Shown here one piece after another: positions 20,001 to 27,631 of a DNA stretch of 64,000 bases. Every line of letters starts with the position of its first letter. The first letter of the stretch is position 1. Location: the NCBI RefSeq assembly GCF_014217605.1, contig NZ_CP043639.1:2841001-2905000 (forward strand), given 5' to 3'. Below the pieces are notes generated by a model. That model did no database searches. It saw nothing but the letters and a program-made list of their open reading frames with translations, and was not told the origin of the DNA. Both the position numbers and the translations under genes were made by a program. The DNA is from Sphingomonas sp. NBWT7 (lineage in GTDB: Bacteria; Pseudomonadota; Alphaproteobacteria; Sphingomonadales; Sphingomonadaceae).

Positions 20001-22830
20001 GTGCAGCCTCGATCCCGGCGTGTCGGGTGAGGTCGAGGTGGTGGCGACCACCACCGACGGCGACGGCAACGTCGCGCGCGCGACGCGCTCGGTGTGGCTG
20101 GCGGGTGACGAGGACTGGTGGTTCGGCGGCGACAACGGCGACCGGATGGATCTGGTGCCCGAACAGATCGCCTATCAGGCGGGCGATACCGCGCGCTTCC
20201 AGGTGCGCATGCCGTTCCGCAGCGCGACCGCGCTAGTAACGGTGGAGCGCGAGGGCGTGCTGTCGAGCTTCACGACGCAGCTGTCGGGCAAGGACCCGGT
20301 GGTGTCGGTGCCGCTCAACGGCGCCTATGCGCCCGACGTCTATGTCTCCGTCCTGGTGGTGCGCGGGCGCGCGACGCAGAGCTGGTGGGGCTGGCTTACC
20401 GGACTGTTTGGCGGGCATGACGACGCGCCAGCGCCGACCGCACTCGTTGATCTGGCCAAGCCCGCCTATCGCCTCGGCATCGCCAAGGTGAAGGTGGGGT
20501 GGGAGGCGCATCGGCTGGGCGTGGCGGTGAAGGCCGATCGCGCGCGCTATGCCGCGCGCGACACCGCGCGTGTCACTATCGCGGTGACGAAGCCGGGCGG
20601 GCAGCCCGCACGCAGCGCCGACGTCGCCTTCGTCGCGGTGGACGAGGCGCTGTTGCAGCTCGCGCCCAATCCGTCGTGGGATGTGCTGACCGCGATGATG
20701 GGCGATCGCCCGCTCGCGGTGCTGACCGCGACGGCGCAGACGCAGGTCGTCGGCAAGCGGCACTATGGGCGCAAGGCGGTGGAGGCGGGCGGCGGCGGGG
20801 GCGGCGACCTGTCGGCGCTGAACCGCGAAAATTTTCAGCCCGTACTGCTGTGGAAGGGGCGCGTCGCACTCGACGCCGCGGGGCGTGCGGTGGTGCCGGT
20901 GCGGCTGAGCGACGCCTTGTCGTCGTTCAAGCTGGTGGCGATCGCGACCGATGGCGCGCAGCTCTACGGCACGGGCACCGCCGCGATCCGCACCGCGCAG
21001 GATCTATCGATCTATGCCGGCCTGCCGACGCTGGTGCGCAGCGGCGACGATTACGCGGCGGGCTTCACGCTGCGCAACGGATCGGACCGGCCGATGACCG
21101 TTACCGCCGAGGCCTCGCTGACGCCGCGGATCGCGCAGGGGCGGCCGATCACGGTGACGATCCCGGCGGGGGGCGCGGCGCCGATCGCGTGGAACCTCTC
21201 GGCGCCCAATGCGGCAGGTACGGTGCGCTGGCAGGTGAGCGCGCGCACCGCCGACGGGCGGGCGGCGGACCGGATCACCGTGGCGCAGGACGTGATTCCC
21301 GCGGTGCCGGTGGAAACCTGGGCCGCGACGATCGCGCGGGTGGGCGGTGAGACGACGATACCGATCGCGCCGCCGGCGGGGGCCCTGCGGGGACTGGGCG
21401 GCGTCGACGTGCAGCTGAGCGACACGCTCGCGCCGCCGCTCGCGGGCGTGCGCGACTATATGGCGGCCTATCCGTACGAATGCTTCGAGCAGCGGCTGAG
21501 CCGGATCGTCGCGCTGGGCGATGCGCGCGGTTGGGCAGCGCTCGCGGCCGAGATGCCGACGTATCAGGCGGCGGATGGCCTGCTGCGCTACTTCCCCGGT
21601 GACACGCTGGCGGGATCGGAGGCGCTGACCGCCTACGCGCTGTCGATCACCGCGGAGGCGGGGTTGGCGATCCCGGAGGCGGTGCGGCTGCGCATGATCG
21701 AGGGGCTGCGCGCGGTGCTCGACGGGCGGCTGCGGCGCGAGGAATATGGTGACGTGCGGCTGCAGCGCGTCGCCGCCTTCGCCGCGCTCGCGCGGGCGGG
21801 CGCAGCGGAGGCGGGGATGCTCGGGCAGCTCGGCATCGCGGCGAACGAGATGCCGACCGCGTTGCTCGCCGATTATCTTGTCGCACTCGATCGCACACGC
21901 GGCATCGCCAATGCCGCCGCGCTGCGCACTGCTGGCGAAGCCGTCCTGCGCAGCCGACTGGTCTACGAAGGGTCGCGGATCGATCTGTCGGATCGCGCCA
22001 ACGCGCCGTGGTGGCTGATGTCGTCGGCGGACGAGGGCGCGATCAAGGCGCTCCTCGCGACGCTCGGGCGGCCCGGCTGGCAGGAGGAGGGGCCGCGGAT
22101 GATGATCGGGACCGCGCTGCGCCAGCGCCGCGGGCATTGGGACACGACGCCCGCCAACGCCTGGGGCACGCTGGCGGTGCGCCGCTTCGCCGCGCTGTAT
22201 CCGGCGCAGGCGATCGCGGGCACGACGACGCTGTCGCTCGGTGCGCAGACGCAGGCGCGCGGCTGGCCGCTCGACCCTGCGGCGCGGCTCGCGCGGTTCG
22301 CGCTGCCGGCGGCCCCGACGCCGCTGCGGCTCACCCAGGCCGGCGGGGCGGGGCCGTGGGCGAGCGTGGCGGTGAAGGCGGCGGTGCCGCTGACGCAGCC
22401 GCTCGCCGCGGGCTATCGCCTGTCGCGCAAGCTTGACGTGGTGCAGGCGCGCAACGCCGGCCGGCTGACGCGCGGCGACGTGGTGCGCGTGACGCTGACG
22501 ATACATGCGTCCGCGGAACGCAACTGGGTGGTCGTCAGCGACCCCGTGCCGCCGGGCGCGACGGTGATCGGCGGGCTGGGCGGGCAATCGGCGATGCTGG
22601 ACGAGGGCGGCGCGAGCGAGGGCGTGACGCCGGCCTATGTCGAGCGCGGGCGCGAGGCGTGGCGCGGCTATTTCGCCTGGGTGCCGGCGGGATCGTTCAC
22701 GGTGAGCTACACGATGCGGCTCAACGGGGCGGGGCGGTTCGGACTGCCGGCGTCGCGCGTCGAGGCGATGTATTCGCCCGACATCCGCGCGGCGGTGCCG
22801 GTGGGGACGATGACCGTCGGGCTGCGGTGA
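17092..22830 (+). CDS. Bacterial alpha-2-macroglobulin (YfhM/ECAM type) with thioester motif
   Basis: A 1912-residue periplasmic protease trap. Signal peptide MRLAARLAILALALAPVAALS; there is no lipobox cysteine, unlike E. coli YfhM, which is a lipoprotein. The body shows repeated macroglobulin (MG) domains, MG2 around DEYKLPTMRASVTGPKG, a bait region, and the thioester domain with C1464-F-E-Q in YPYECFEQRLSR, the CxEQ signature needed for covalent capture. A glycine-rich GGGGGGDLSALNREN at about residue 1234 fits the exposed linker near the bait region. GGGGGAGA precedes the ATG. The pbpC gene follows 59 bases later, as in many Gram-negatives, where the pair is thought to protect the cell after envelope breach. 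Confidence 0.95.
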   Translation: MRLAARLAILALALAPVAALSDNAPRVILAQPGVEAGGIQRYTLRFSQPMMPLGDPRAAAPVTVECGIGGTGRWVDQQTWVYDFATALPGGTTCSFTTRAGLKSLAGYALSGEQRFTVDAGGPVARAVLPAADGSEIEEDQVFLVAANLPPTPQSVAAGAYCAVDGIGERIPVEVLGRDTAGSLLAGLGKDRWEVRQLLESGGMPADLPEAGEGRDRAIAGVTALRCRRALPPGRDMALVWGAGIAAAGGKRAGADQRFDFTVRKPFTARFECSRVNPQAGCSPVEKAYVRFTAAVPMSQARAIRIVTADGTEIAPTFSKEEQQRATVNDVTFAAPLPTGVRARLTFPAGVRDESGRPLANAERFPLDVAFDAAPPLVKFAAPFGILEAKEGGVLPVTVRNVEPGLQGRNLAVGGAAIRVESGPNGLDGAVAEWLRSVDKAGESNIEDVTGAKGEVIRRVNHTGDTSILAGKGSKLSVALPGKGRDFEVVGIPLTKPGFYVVELASPVLGRALLGRAAPRYVAAAALVTNMAVHFKWGRERSLAWVTQLDTGRPVANASVAVSDSCTGKLLARGVTDRSGGLMIPAGLPQPETYASCEASSTAHALMVSARSGDDFSFTLTEWGEGIRPYDFDLPYGYDARSEILHTVFDRALVRQGETVHMKHIARRPVGSGFAIPPGFRGTLKLSHRGSDTQFELPLAIDANGIGETEWTAPAGAPMGDYDLQVVTGDRTIYTEQSFRLDEYKLPTMRASVTGPKGALVRPKSVPLDLFVGYLSGGGASNLPVDVRVGWSPRTATPDGYEAFTFGGRRIEEGVRPLDGDGEETGAAFPPTQTLPATLRGDGTQRTSVEAPTTLDGNADMRVEMDYQDANGETLTASRTLPVFGAAVQLGVRTDGWLMKQDDLRLRFVTLDTDGKPVKGQKIAVAVYSRQVLTARRRLIGGFYAYDNRVRVTKLDASCSATSDAQGLAQCSLDPGVSGEVEVVATTTDGDGNVARATRSVWLAGDEDWWFGGDNGDRMDLVPEQIAYQAGDTARFQVRMPFRSATALVTVEREGVLSSFTTQLSGKDPVVSVPLNGAYAPDVYVSVLVVRGRATQSWWGWLTGLFGGHDDAPAPTALVDLAKPAYRLGIAKVKVGWEAHRLGVAVKADRARYAARDTARVTIAVTKPGGQPARSADVAFVAVDEALLQLAPNPSWDVLTAMMGDRPLAVLTATAQTQVVGKRHYGRKAVEAGGGGGGDLSALNRENFQPVLLWKGRVALDAAGRAVVPVRLSDALSSFKLVAIATDGAQLYGTGTAAIRTAQDLSIYAGLPTLVRSGDDYAAGFTLRNGSDRPMTVTAEASLTPRIAQGRPITVTIPAGGAAPIAWNLSAPNAAGTVRWQVSARTADGRAADRITVAQDVIPAVPVETWAATIARVGGETTIPIAPPAGALRGLGGVDVQLSDTLAPPLAGVRDYMAAYPYECFEQRLSRIVALGDARGWAALAAEMPTYQAADGLLRYFPGDTLAGSEALTAYALSITAEAGLAIPEAVRLRMIEGLRAVLDGRLRREEYGDVRLQRVAAFAALARAGAAEAGMLGQLGIAANEMPTALLADYLVALDRTRGIANAAALRTAGEAVLRSRLVYEGSRIDLSDRANAPWWLMSSADEGAIKALLATLGRPGWQEEGPRMMIGTALRQRRGHWDTTPANAWGTLAVRRFAALYPAQAIAGTTTLSLGAQTQARGWPLDPAARLARFALPAAPTPLRLTQAGGAGPWASVAVKAAVPLTQPLAAGYRLSRKLDVVQARNAGRLTRGDVVRVTLTIHASAERNWVVVSDPVPPGATVIGGLGGQSAMLDEGGASEGVTPAYVERGREAWRGYFAWVPAGSFTVSYTMRLNGAGRFGLPASRVEAMYSPDIRAAVPVGTMTVGLR

Positions 22831-22889
22831 GAGGGCCGCCGGCGTATGTCTGAACGACGCGCCGCGGCGCGAATTGCGCGAGACTGGCG

Positions 22890-25082
22890 GTGAGTGCGCC
22901 TGACGCGCCTCGCGCTACCGCCGACGTTTCGGAGGGTCGGACGTCGCGTGCTGCGCAGGCAGGACCTGCCGAATCGCGTGGTGCAAGGGTGGCGATCGCC
23001 GTCATCCTCGCGCTCGCGGCGCTGATCGCCACCGCCGACTGGCTCACGCGGCCGCCGCCGATGCCGGGCTACGCGCAGACACGCGCGCGTTGGCAGCCGT
23101 CCGAAGCGTGGCTGTACGATCGACGCGGGCGGTTGATCGATTCATCGCGCATCGATTTCGCCGCGCGGCGGCTCGCGTGGACGCCGCTGGCGCGGGTCGC
23201 CCCGGTGGCGCGCGCGACGATCCTCGCCGCTGAGGACCGGCGCTTCGCGCGCCACGGCGGGGTCGACTGGCTGGCGATCGCTGGGGCGGCGCGCGACCGG
23301 TTGGAGGGCAGGCGCGGGCGCGGGGCGAGCACGATCGCGATGCAGCTCGCCGGGTTCCTGTCACCGGGTCTGGCGCAGCCGGGCGCGCGCCGGTGGCGCG
23401 ACAAGATCCGCCAGATGCGCGCCGCACAGGCGATCGACGCGGCGTGGAGCAAGGACCAGCAGTTCGAAGCGTATCTCAACCTTGCCGGGTTTCGCGGCGA
23501 GGCGCAGGGGATCGGCGCCGCGGCGCTAGGACTATTCGGCAAGACGCCGGCGAGCCTGTCGCGCGACGACGCGCTGCTGCTCGCCGCGCTGCTCCCCGAT
23601 CCGCAGGCGAATGCTACGGCGATCGCGCGCCGCGCCTGCGCGATCGCCGGGGGCGGATGTGCCCGCTTCCCCGCGCTCGCCGCATCGATGCTCGGCCCCG
23701 CACGCAGCCTGCAGCTCGATCCGGGGCTGGCGCCGCATCTGTCCGACCGACTGCTGACCAAGGCCGGTCTCAAGGTGACATCGACGCTCGACCTCGACGT
23801 CCAGCGGCTGGCGATCACCGCGCTCAGGCGCCAGCTGCTCGGGCTAGGCGCGACGCGGGCGCGCGACGGCGCGGTGATCGTCGTCGACAATGCGAGCGGC
23901 GACGTGCTCGCCTATGTCGGCGGGATCGGCGGGCATTCGACGAGCCCCGCGGTCGATGCAGCCGCCGCCTATCGCCAGGCGGGATCGACGCTGAAGCCGT
24001 TCCTCTACGCACAGGCGATCGAGCGGCGCTATCTGACGGCGGCGTCGATCCTCGACGATACGCCGGTGCAGCTCGACACCGCCTCGGGGCTCTACGTGCC
24101 GCAGAATTACGATCACGCGTTCAAGGGGCCGGTGTCGGCGCGCGTCGCGCTCGCCGCGTCGCTCAACGTGCCCGCGGTGCGCACGCTGCTGCTGGTCGGG
24201 ACCGAGCCGTTTCGCGACCGATTGTGGGACATGGGCTATCGCGGGCTGGTGGAGGACGGGAGCTATTACGGCTTCAGTCTCGCGCTCGGATCGGCCGAGG
24301 TGACGCTGGGCGAGCAGGCGGCGGCGTATCGCGCGCTGGCGAACGGCGGGCGCTGGTCGCCGCTGCGGATGGTGCGCGATGCGGCGCCGGTGCCGCCGCG
24401 CGCGGTGACGGGTGCGTCGGCGGCGTGGATCGTCGGCGATATCCTCGCCGATCCGGCGGCGCGGGCGGGCACGTTCGGGATGGATTCGGCGCTGCGGCTG
24501 CCGTTCTGGGCGGCGGTGAAGACGGGCACGTCGAAGGCGATGCGCGACAATTGGTGCGTCGGCTTCTCGCGCCGTTTCACGGTTGCGGTATGGGTGGGCA
24601 ACGTCGAGGGCGATTCGATGCGCGCGGTATCGGGGACGAGCGGCGCGGCGCCGGTGTGGCGCGACGTGATGACCGCGCTGGAACGGCGCGGCGCGCTGCC
24701 CGCCCCGGCGCGGCCCGCCGGCGTCGTCGCGCAAGGCGTGCGCTTCGCCAGCGCGCGAGAATTGCCGCGCACTGATTACTTCGTGGCGGGGACGCAGGTA
24801 GCGCAGGTCGTCGCTGCGCCTGCCGCCGCGCGACGGCCGCGGATCACCTCGCCCGTCAGCGGCAGCGTCTACGCGCTCGATCCCGATATCCCGTCCGCGG
24901 CGCAGCGACTGGCGGTCGACGTCAGCGGCGCGGCGATGGCGCATCGCCTGCGGCTCGACGCGCGCGACCTGGGCAGCGCGGCGGCGCCGCCGCTGCTACG
25001 CGCCGGGCCGGGGCGGCACGAACTGGCCCTGGTCGACGTCGCTGGTAAAATCGTCGATCGGGTATCATTTACCATTCGGTAG
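22890..25082 (+). CDS. pbpC: Penicillin-binding protein 1C
   Basis: A 730-residue bifunctional peptidoglycan synthase. It has a cytoplasmic N-terminus, one anchor helix (VAIAVILALAALIATADW, about residues 31-48), and a GT51 transglycosylase domain with catalytic Glu115 in AAEDRRFARHGG and RGASTIAMQLAGF. The transpeptidase domain follows, with Ser366-x-x-Lys369 (GSTLKPF), SLN and K544TGTS, and then a C-terminal BiPBP_C domain starting at RPRITSPVSG. All catalytic residues are present. The GTG at 22890 is the start; the N-terminal 30 residues are Ala/Thr/Arg-rich and could be shorter in reality. It pairs with the alpha-2-macroglobulin upstream and ends at a strong terminator-like hairpin. Confidence 0.94.
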   Translation: MSAPDAPRATADVSEGRTSRAAQAGPAESRGARVAIAVILALAALIATADWLTRPPPMPGYAQTRARWQPSEAWLYDRRGRLIDSSRIDFAARRLAWTPLARVAPVARATILAAEDRRFARHGGVDWLAIAGAARDRLEGRRGRGASTIAMQLAGFLSPGLAQPGARRWRDKIRQMRAAQAIDAAWSKDQQFEAYLNLAGFRGEAQGIGAAALGLFGKTPASLSRDDALLLAALLPDPQANATAIARRACAIAGGGCARFPALAASMLGPARSLQLDPGLAPHLSDRLLTKAGLKVTSTLDLDVQRLAITALRRQLLGLGATRARDGAVIVVDNASGDVLAYVGGIGGHSTSPAVDAAAAYRQAGSTLKPFLYAQAIERRYLTAASILDDTPVQLDTASGLYVPQNYDHAFKGPVSARVALAASLNVPAVRTLLLVGTEPFRDRLWDMGYRGLVEDGSYYGFSLALGSAEVTLGEQAAAYRALANGGRWSPLRMVRDAAPVPPRAVTGASAAWIVGDILADPAARAGTFGMDSALRLPFWAAVKTGTSKAMRDNWCVGFSRRFTVAVWVGNVEGDSMRAVSGTSGAAPVWRDVMTALERRGALPAPARPAGVVAQGVRFASARELPRTDYFVAGTQVAQVVAAPAAARRPRITSPVSGSVYALDPDIPSAAQRLAVDVSGAAMAHRLRLDARDLGSAAAPPLLRAGPGRHELALVDVAGKIVDRVSFTIR

Positions 25083-25161
25083 AACCAATTCGGATGGCGC
25101 GCGTTTGCCGAAACAGTCCCACCCCCTTTCGGGACTAGTGCCGGATCCCAAGCCAGGCACC

Positions 25162-25199
25162 GACCGCGCCGCGGCGTAGCTTGCGGCGCGGTCGTTCTT
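25162..25199 (+). terminator. Strong hairpin after pbpC
   Basis: GACCGCGCCGC (25162-25172) pairs perfectly with GCGGCGCGGTC (25183-25193) around a ten-base loop and is followed by GTTCTT. This is a credible intrinsic terminator for the alpha-2-macroglobulin-pbpC transcript. Confidence 0.6.
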
Positions 25200-25253
25200 G
25201 GCCGCAGTTCATCGCTGCGCCTTAAACCGAACTTTTCATCAATCGCGAACGCA

Positions 25254-25283
25254 GAGGGCCGGGCGATCGCTCGCCCGGCCCTC
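25254..25283. terminator. Perfect 13-pair hairpin between convergent pbpC and the RcnB-like gene
   Basis: GAGGGCCGGGCGA (25254-25266) and TCGCCCGGCCCTC (25271-25283) form a 13-pair stem with a TCGC loop, 21 bases beyond the stop of the minus-strand gene. No long U-run follows on either strand. It probably ends the minus-strand transcript. Confidence 0.55.
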
Positions 25284-25304
25284 GCCTTGTCCGGTAGCGG
25301 GAGC

Positions 25305-25841
25305 TTACCAGTAGAAGTTGCGGATCACGTCCAGCACGATGCCGCGGCGGTAATCGACTAGCACGACGTCGTTATAGTGGCGGATCCAGCGTGCGTTGCC
25401 GCGCGCGGCCGGCAGGCGATAGCGCCACGGATCGTTGATCCAGTACCGCTGGCCGTAGAACTGCGGTGCAATGCGCGCCCCGGTGCGGAACGTGTTGTAG
25501 CGGAACGGCGCGCGCCAGTTGCCGCGCGAATAGAGCGCCCGGTTCTGGTTGCGATAACCCTGCCAGTCGTTGCGACCCCACGCGCGGTTACGGTCCTCGA
25601 ACCGGTCGCGGCGATCTTCATAGCGATCGCGGCGGTCGTCGCGATATTCCCGGCGGGCGTCGCGCAGGTCGCGTCGCTGCTCCTCAACCTCGCGCCAGTC
25701 GCCGCGGCGCTGCGCCTCGCGCACGTCGCGCCGCTGCTCGCGAATCTCCTGGCGGTCGCGGCGCAGCTCGCCGTTCTGGGCGCTGGCCACGCCGGGCAGC
25801 GCGATCGCGGCGATCAGGGTAGGGATGATCAACTTACGCAT
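25305..25841 (-). CDS. RcnB-like periplasmic protein with Arg/Asp-rich region
   Basis: A 178-residue exported protein. The signal peptide MRKLIIPTLIAAIALPGVASA is followed by a very charged segment (about residues 25-85) built from irregular RRD, REQRRD and YEDRRDRFEDR units, likely a long helix. An aromatic C-terminal domain (RYWINDPWRYRLPAA, DVVLVDYRRGIVLDVIRNFYW) matches RcnB-type proteins. RcnB in E. coli affects nickel/cobalt homeostasis, but the many sphingomonad paralogs have no known role, and no metal transporter is adjacent. The ATG at 25841 has AAAGGT ten bases upstream, so I reject the longer frame from 25877. It is followed by a strong hairpin. Confidence 0.8.
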   Translation of the reverse strand: MRKLIIPTLIAAIALPGVASAQNGELRRDRQEIREQRRDVREAQRRGDWREVEEQRRDLRDARREYRDDRRDRYEDRRDRFEDRNRAWGRNDWQGYRNQNRALYSRGNWRAPFRYNTFRTGARIAPQFYGQRYWINDPWRYRLPAARGNARWIRHYNDVVLVDYRRGIVLDVIRNFYW

Positions 25842-25996
25842 GATCGTGAACCTTTCATCTTGGTGCGGCATGAACACCGTTGCCGCGCCATGGATGCAGG
25901 CTTCGCACGATTCGGCTGAATGGCGCGGGAATGCGTCTGTCAGCCAACAGAAAGGATCGTGACGCCGGCGTTACGGCGTCCGGCCTCGATTACGCT

Positions 25997-26452
25997 TTAC
26001 GGACCCGATGGGCCCCCGGCGCCGGCCGCGCCGACGGTGCCGATGTTGCCGAACAGATCCTGGAAGAAGCCGCGCTTGCGCCCGAGTGTCGGCGTGACCT
26101 TCTTCGACGGATCGATCGCCACCACCTGCTCGGCGTTCCAGCGACGGATCGCCGACACGTTGCCCGCCTGATCGAAGCTGATCTGCACCGTCAGCTGATC
26201 GCGCACCTTGGGCACGTTGAAGGCGTAGTTGCGGCTATCCCGCGAGACATAATACCAGTCGCCCTGGTTGAACTGGCTGGCGAAGCTCGGCTGGCCGAGC
26301 GTCGCGAGCACCGACTGGCGGTTGTCGACGCCGGGCTGGACGGCGTTGAGCAGATCGTTGTCGACGACATAGCCCTGGTGCGACCGCAGCGGGGCGCAGG
26401 CCGACGCGGTGATCGCCAGCGCGGCGACGGCAGCGAGAAGGGGAAAACGCAT
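25997..26452 (-). CDS. bamE: Outer membrane protein assembly factor BamE
   Basis: A 151-residue lipoprotein of the BAM complex, which folds beta-barrel proteins into the outer membrane. The signal sequence MRFPLLAAVAALAITASAC ends in a lipobox-like ASAC, and the SmpA/OmlA fold follows (VQPGVDNRQSVLATLGQPS, WYYVSRDSRNYAF, DQAGNVSAIRRW). The C-terminal tail is Gly/Pro-rich. The start is the ATG at 26452 with GGAG six bases upstream; in-frame codons up to 26575 would add a Cys/Arg-rich leader and are rejected. Diverges from the cytochrome bc1 chaperone gene. Confidence 0.9.
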   Translation of the reverse strand: MRFPLLAAVAALAITASACAPLRSHQGYVVDNDLLNAVQPGVDNRQSVLATLGQPSFASQFNQGDWYYVSRDSRNYAFNVPKVRDQLTVQISFDQAGNVSAIRRWNAEQVVAIDPSKKVTPTLGRKRGFFQDLFGNIGTVGAAGAGGPSGP

Positions 26453-26590
26453 GATCACTCCGCAATAGGCCCGCGACGGGCGACACGCCGTTGCGTCGGC
26501 GGCCATTCGCCTCAATATGCCCGCACGACAGGCGATACAAGCACGGGTGCCCGCCAGGGGCGTTCGGCACGACACGAAGGTTCGACGATC

Positions 26591-27106
26591 TTGGCTCTAT
26601 TCGACCGGTTCCGGCGGCGTGACCGCGAGGCGGCGGCACCGCTCTATGCCGCGGTGGTGGCGCGCGCGCGCGATCCGCACTGGTATCTTGCCGGCGCGCC
26701 AGACACGCTCGACGGGCGGTTCGACATGGTCGCAGCGGTGCTGTCGATGGTGCTGCTGCGGCTGGAGGAGGAGCAGGTCGAGCCCGAGGCGGCGCGGCAG
26801 ATCGTCGCGCAGCTGACCGAACGTTTCATCGACGACATGGACGCGCAGGTGCGCCAGATCGGCTTCGGCGACATCATCGTCGGCAAGCATGTCGGGCGGA
26901 TGATGGGCATGCTCGGCGGGCGGCTCGGCGCGTATCGCGACGGCGTCGCGGCGGGAGACCTGTCGACGGCGCTGGTGCGCAACCTGTGGCGCGGCGAGCC
27001 GCCGGCGGACGGTGCGGTGGCTGAGGTGGGCGCAGGGCTGCTCGGGCTGCGCCGTGCGCTCGACGCGGTGCCGCTCGCGACGTTGCAGGCGGGGCGGCTC
27101 GCATGA
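26591..27106 (+). CDS. Ubiquinol-cytochrome c chaperone family protein
   Basis: A 171-residue homolog of mitochondrial Cbp3/UQCC1 (PF03981), which assists assembly of cytochrome bc1. Family features are the helical core around DGRFDMVAAVLSMVLLRLEEE, ERFIDDMDAQVRQIG and VGKHVGRMMGMLGGRL. The start appears to be TTG at 26591 (LALFDRFRRR...), with GAAGG about nine bases upstream. No ATG lies near the natural N-terminus, and an upstream frame from 25880 runs through bamE antisense sequence. It is translationally coupled to the DUF177 gene (ATGA overlap). Confidence 0.85.
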   Translation: MALFDRFRRRDREAAAPLYAAVVARARDPHWYLAGAPDTLDGRFDMVAAVLSMVLLRLEEEQVEPEAARQIVAQLTERFIDDMDAQVRQIGFGDIIVGKHVGRMMGMLGGRLGAYRDGVAAGDLSTALVRNLWRGEPPADGAVAEVGAGLLGLRRALDAVPLATLQAGRLA

Positions 27107-27624
27107 CGCCCGAATTCTCGCGCCCGGTGCGCGTCGACACGATCGGCGAGGGCGAGCGCACCGTGACGATCGAAGCGGATGCGGGCGAGCGCGCGGCGCT
27201 GGCGAAGCGGTTCGACCTCGTCTCGATCGAGCGGCTCTCGGCGGACTTCACCGTGCGCAAGGAAGCCGCCGGCATCCGCGTGGCGGGGCGGGTGACAGGA
27301 GCGGCGGTGCAGGCGTGTTCGATCACCGGCGACCCGCTGCCCGTGACGATCGACGAAGAAACGCAGCTGCGCTTCGTCGAGGACGATGCGCGTGAGGAGG
27401 AGATCGAGCTCGACGACGAGGCGATCGACGTCCTGCCGCTGGAGGGCGGCGCGATCGATCTCGGCGAGGCGGCGGCGGAGACGCTTGCGCTGTCGCTCGA
27501 TCCGTTTCCACGCGGGCCCAATGCCGCCGCGGCGCTCGCCGCCGCCGGCGTCGTCAGCGAGGACGAGGTGACGCCGCTCAACGCCTTCGCCGCGTTGAAG
27601 GACAAGCTCGCCAAGAAGGGCTGA
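27103..27624 (+). CDS. DUF177/YceD family protein
   Basis: A 173-residue cytoplasmic protein of the YceD/DUF177 family, linked in other bacteria and plants to 23S rRNA/large-subunit maturation. Visible features are FTVRKEAAGIRVAGRVTGA, the degenerate CxxT-like CSITGDPLPVTI (only one cysteine of the usual pair remains), and the acidic EEIELDDEAIDVLPLEGGAIDLGE. In many genomes it precedes rpmF, but no L32 gene is here. The ATG at 27103 overlaps the stop of the chaperone gene. The gene ends seven bases before the convergent ThDP enzyme. Confidence 0.87.
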   Translation: MTPEFSRPVRVDTIGEGERTVTIEADAGERAALAKRFDLVSIERLSADFTVRKEAAGIRVAGRVTGAAVQACSITGDPLPVTIDEETQLRFVEDDAREEEIELDDEAIDVLPLEGGAIDLGEAAAETLALSLDPFPRGPNAAAALAAAGVVSEDEVTPLNAFAALKDKLAKKG

Positions 27625-27631
27625 GCCGCCG

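Noticed and set aside
25880-26590. Upstream extension of the ubiquinol-cytochrome c chaperone gene
   Set aside because: The frame is open only because it runs antisense to bamE; the family N-terminus fits the TTG at 26591.
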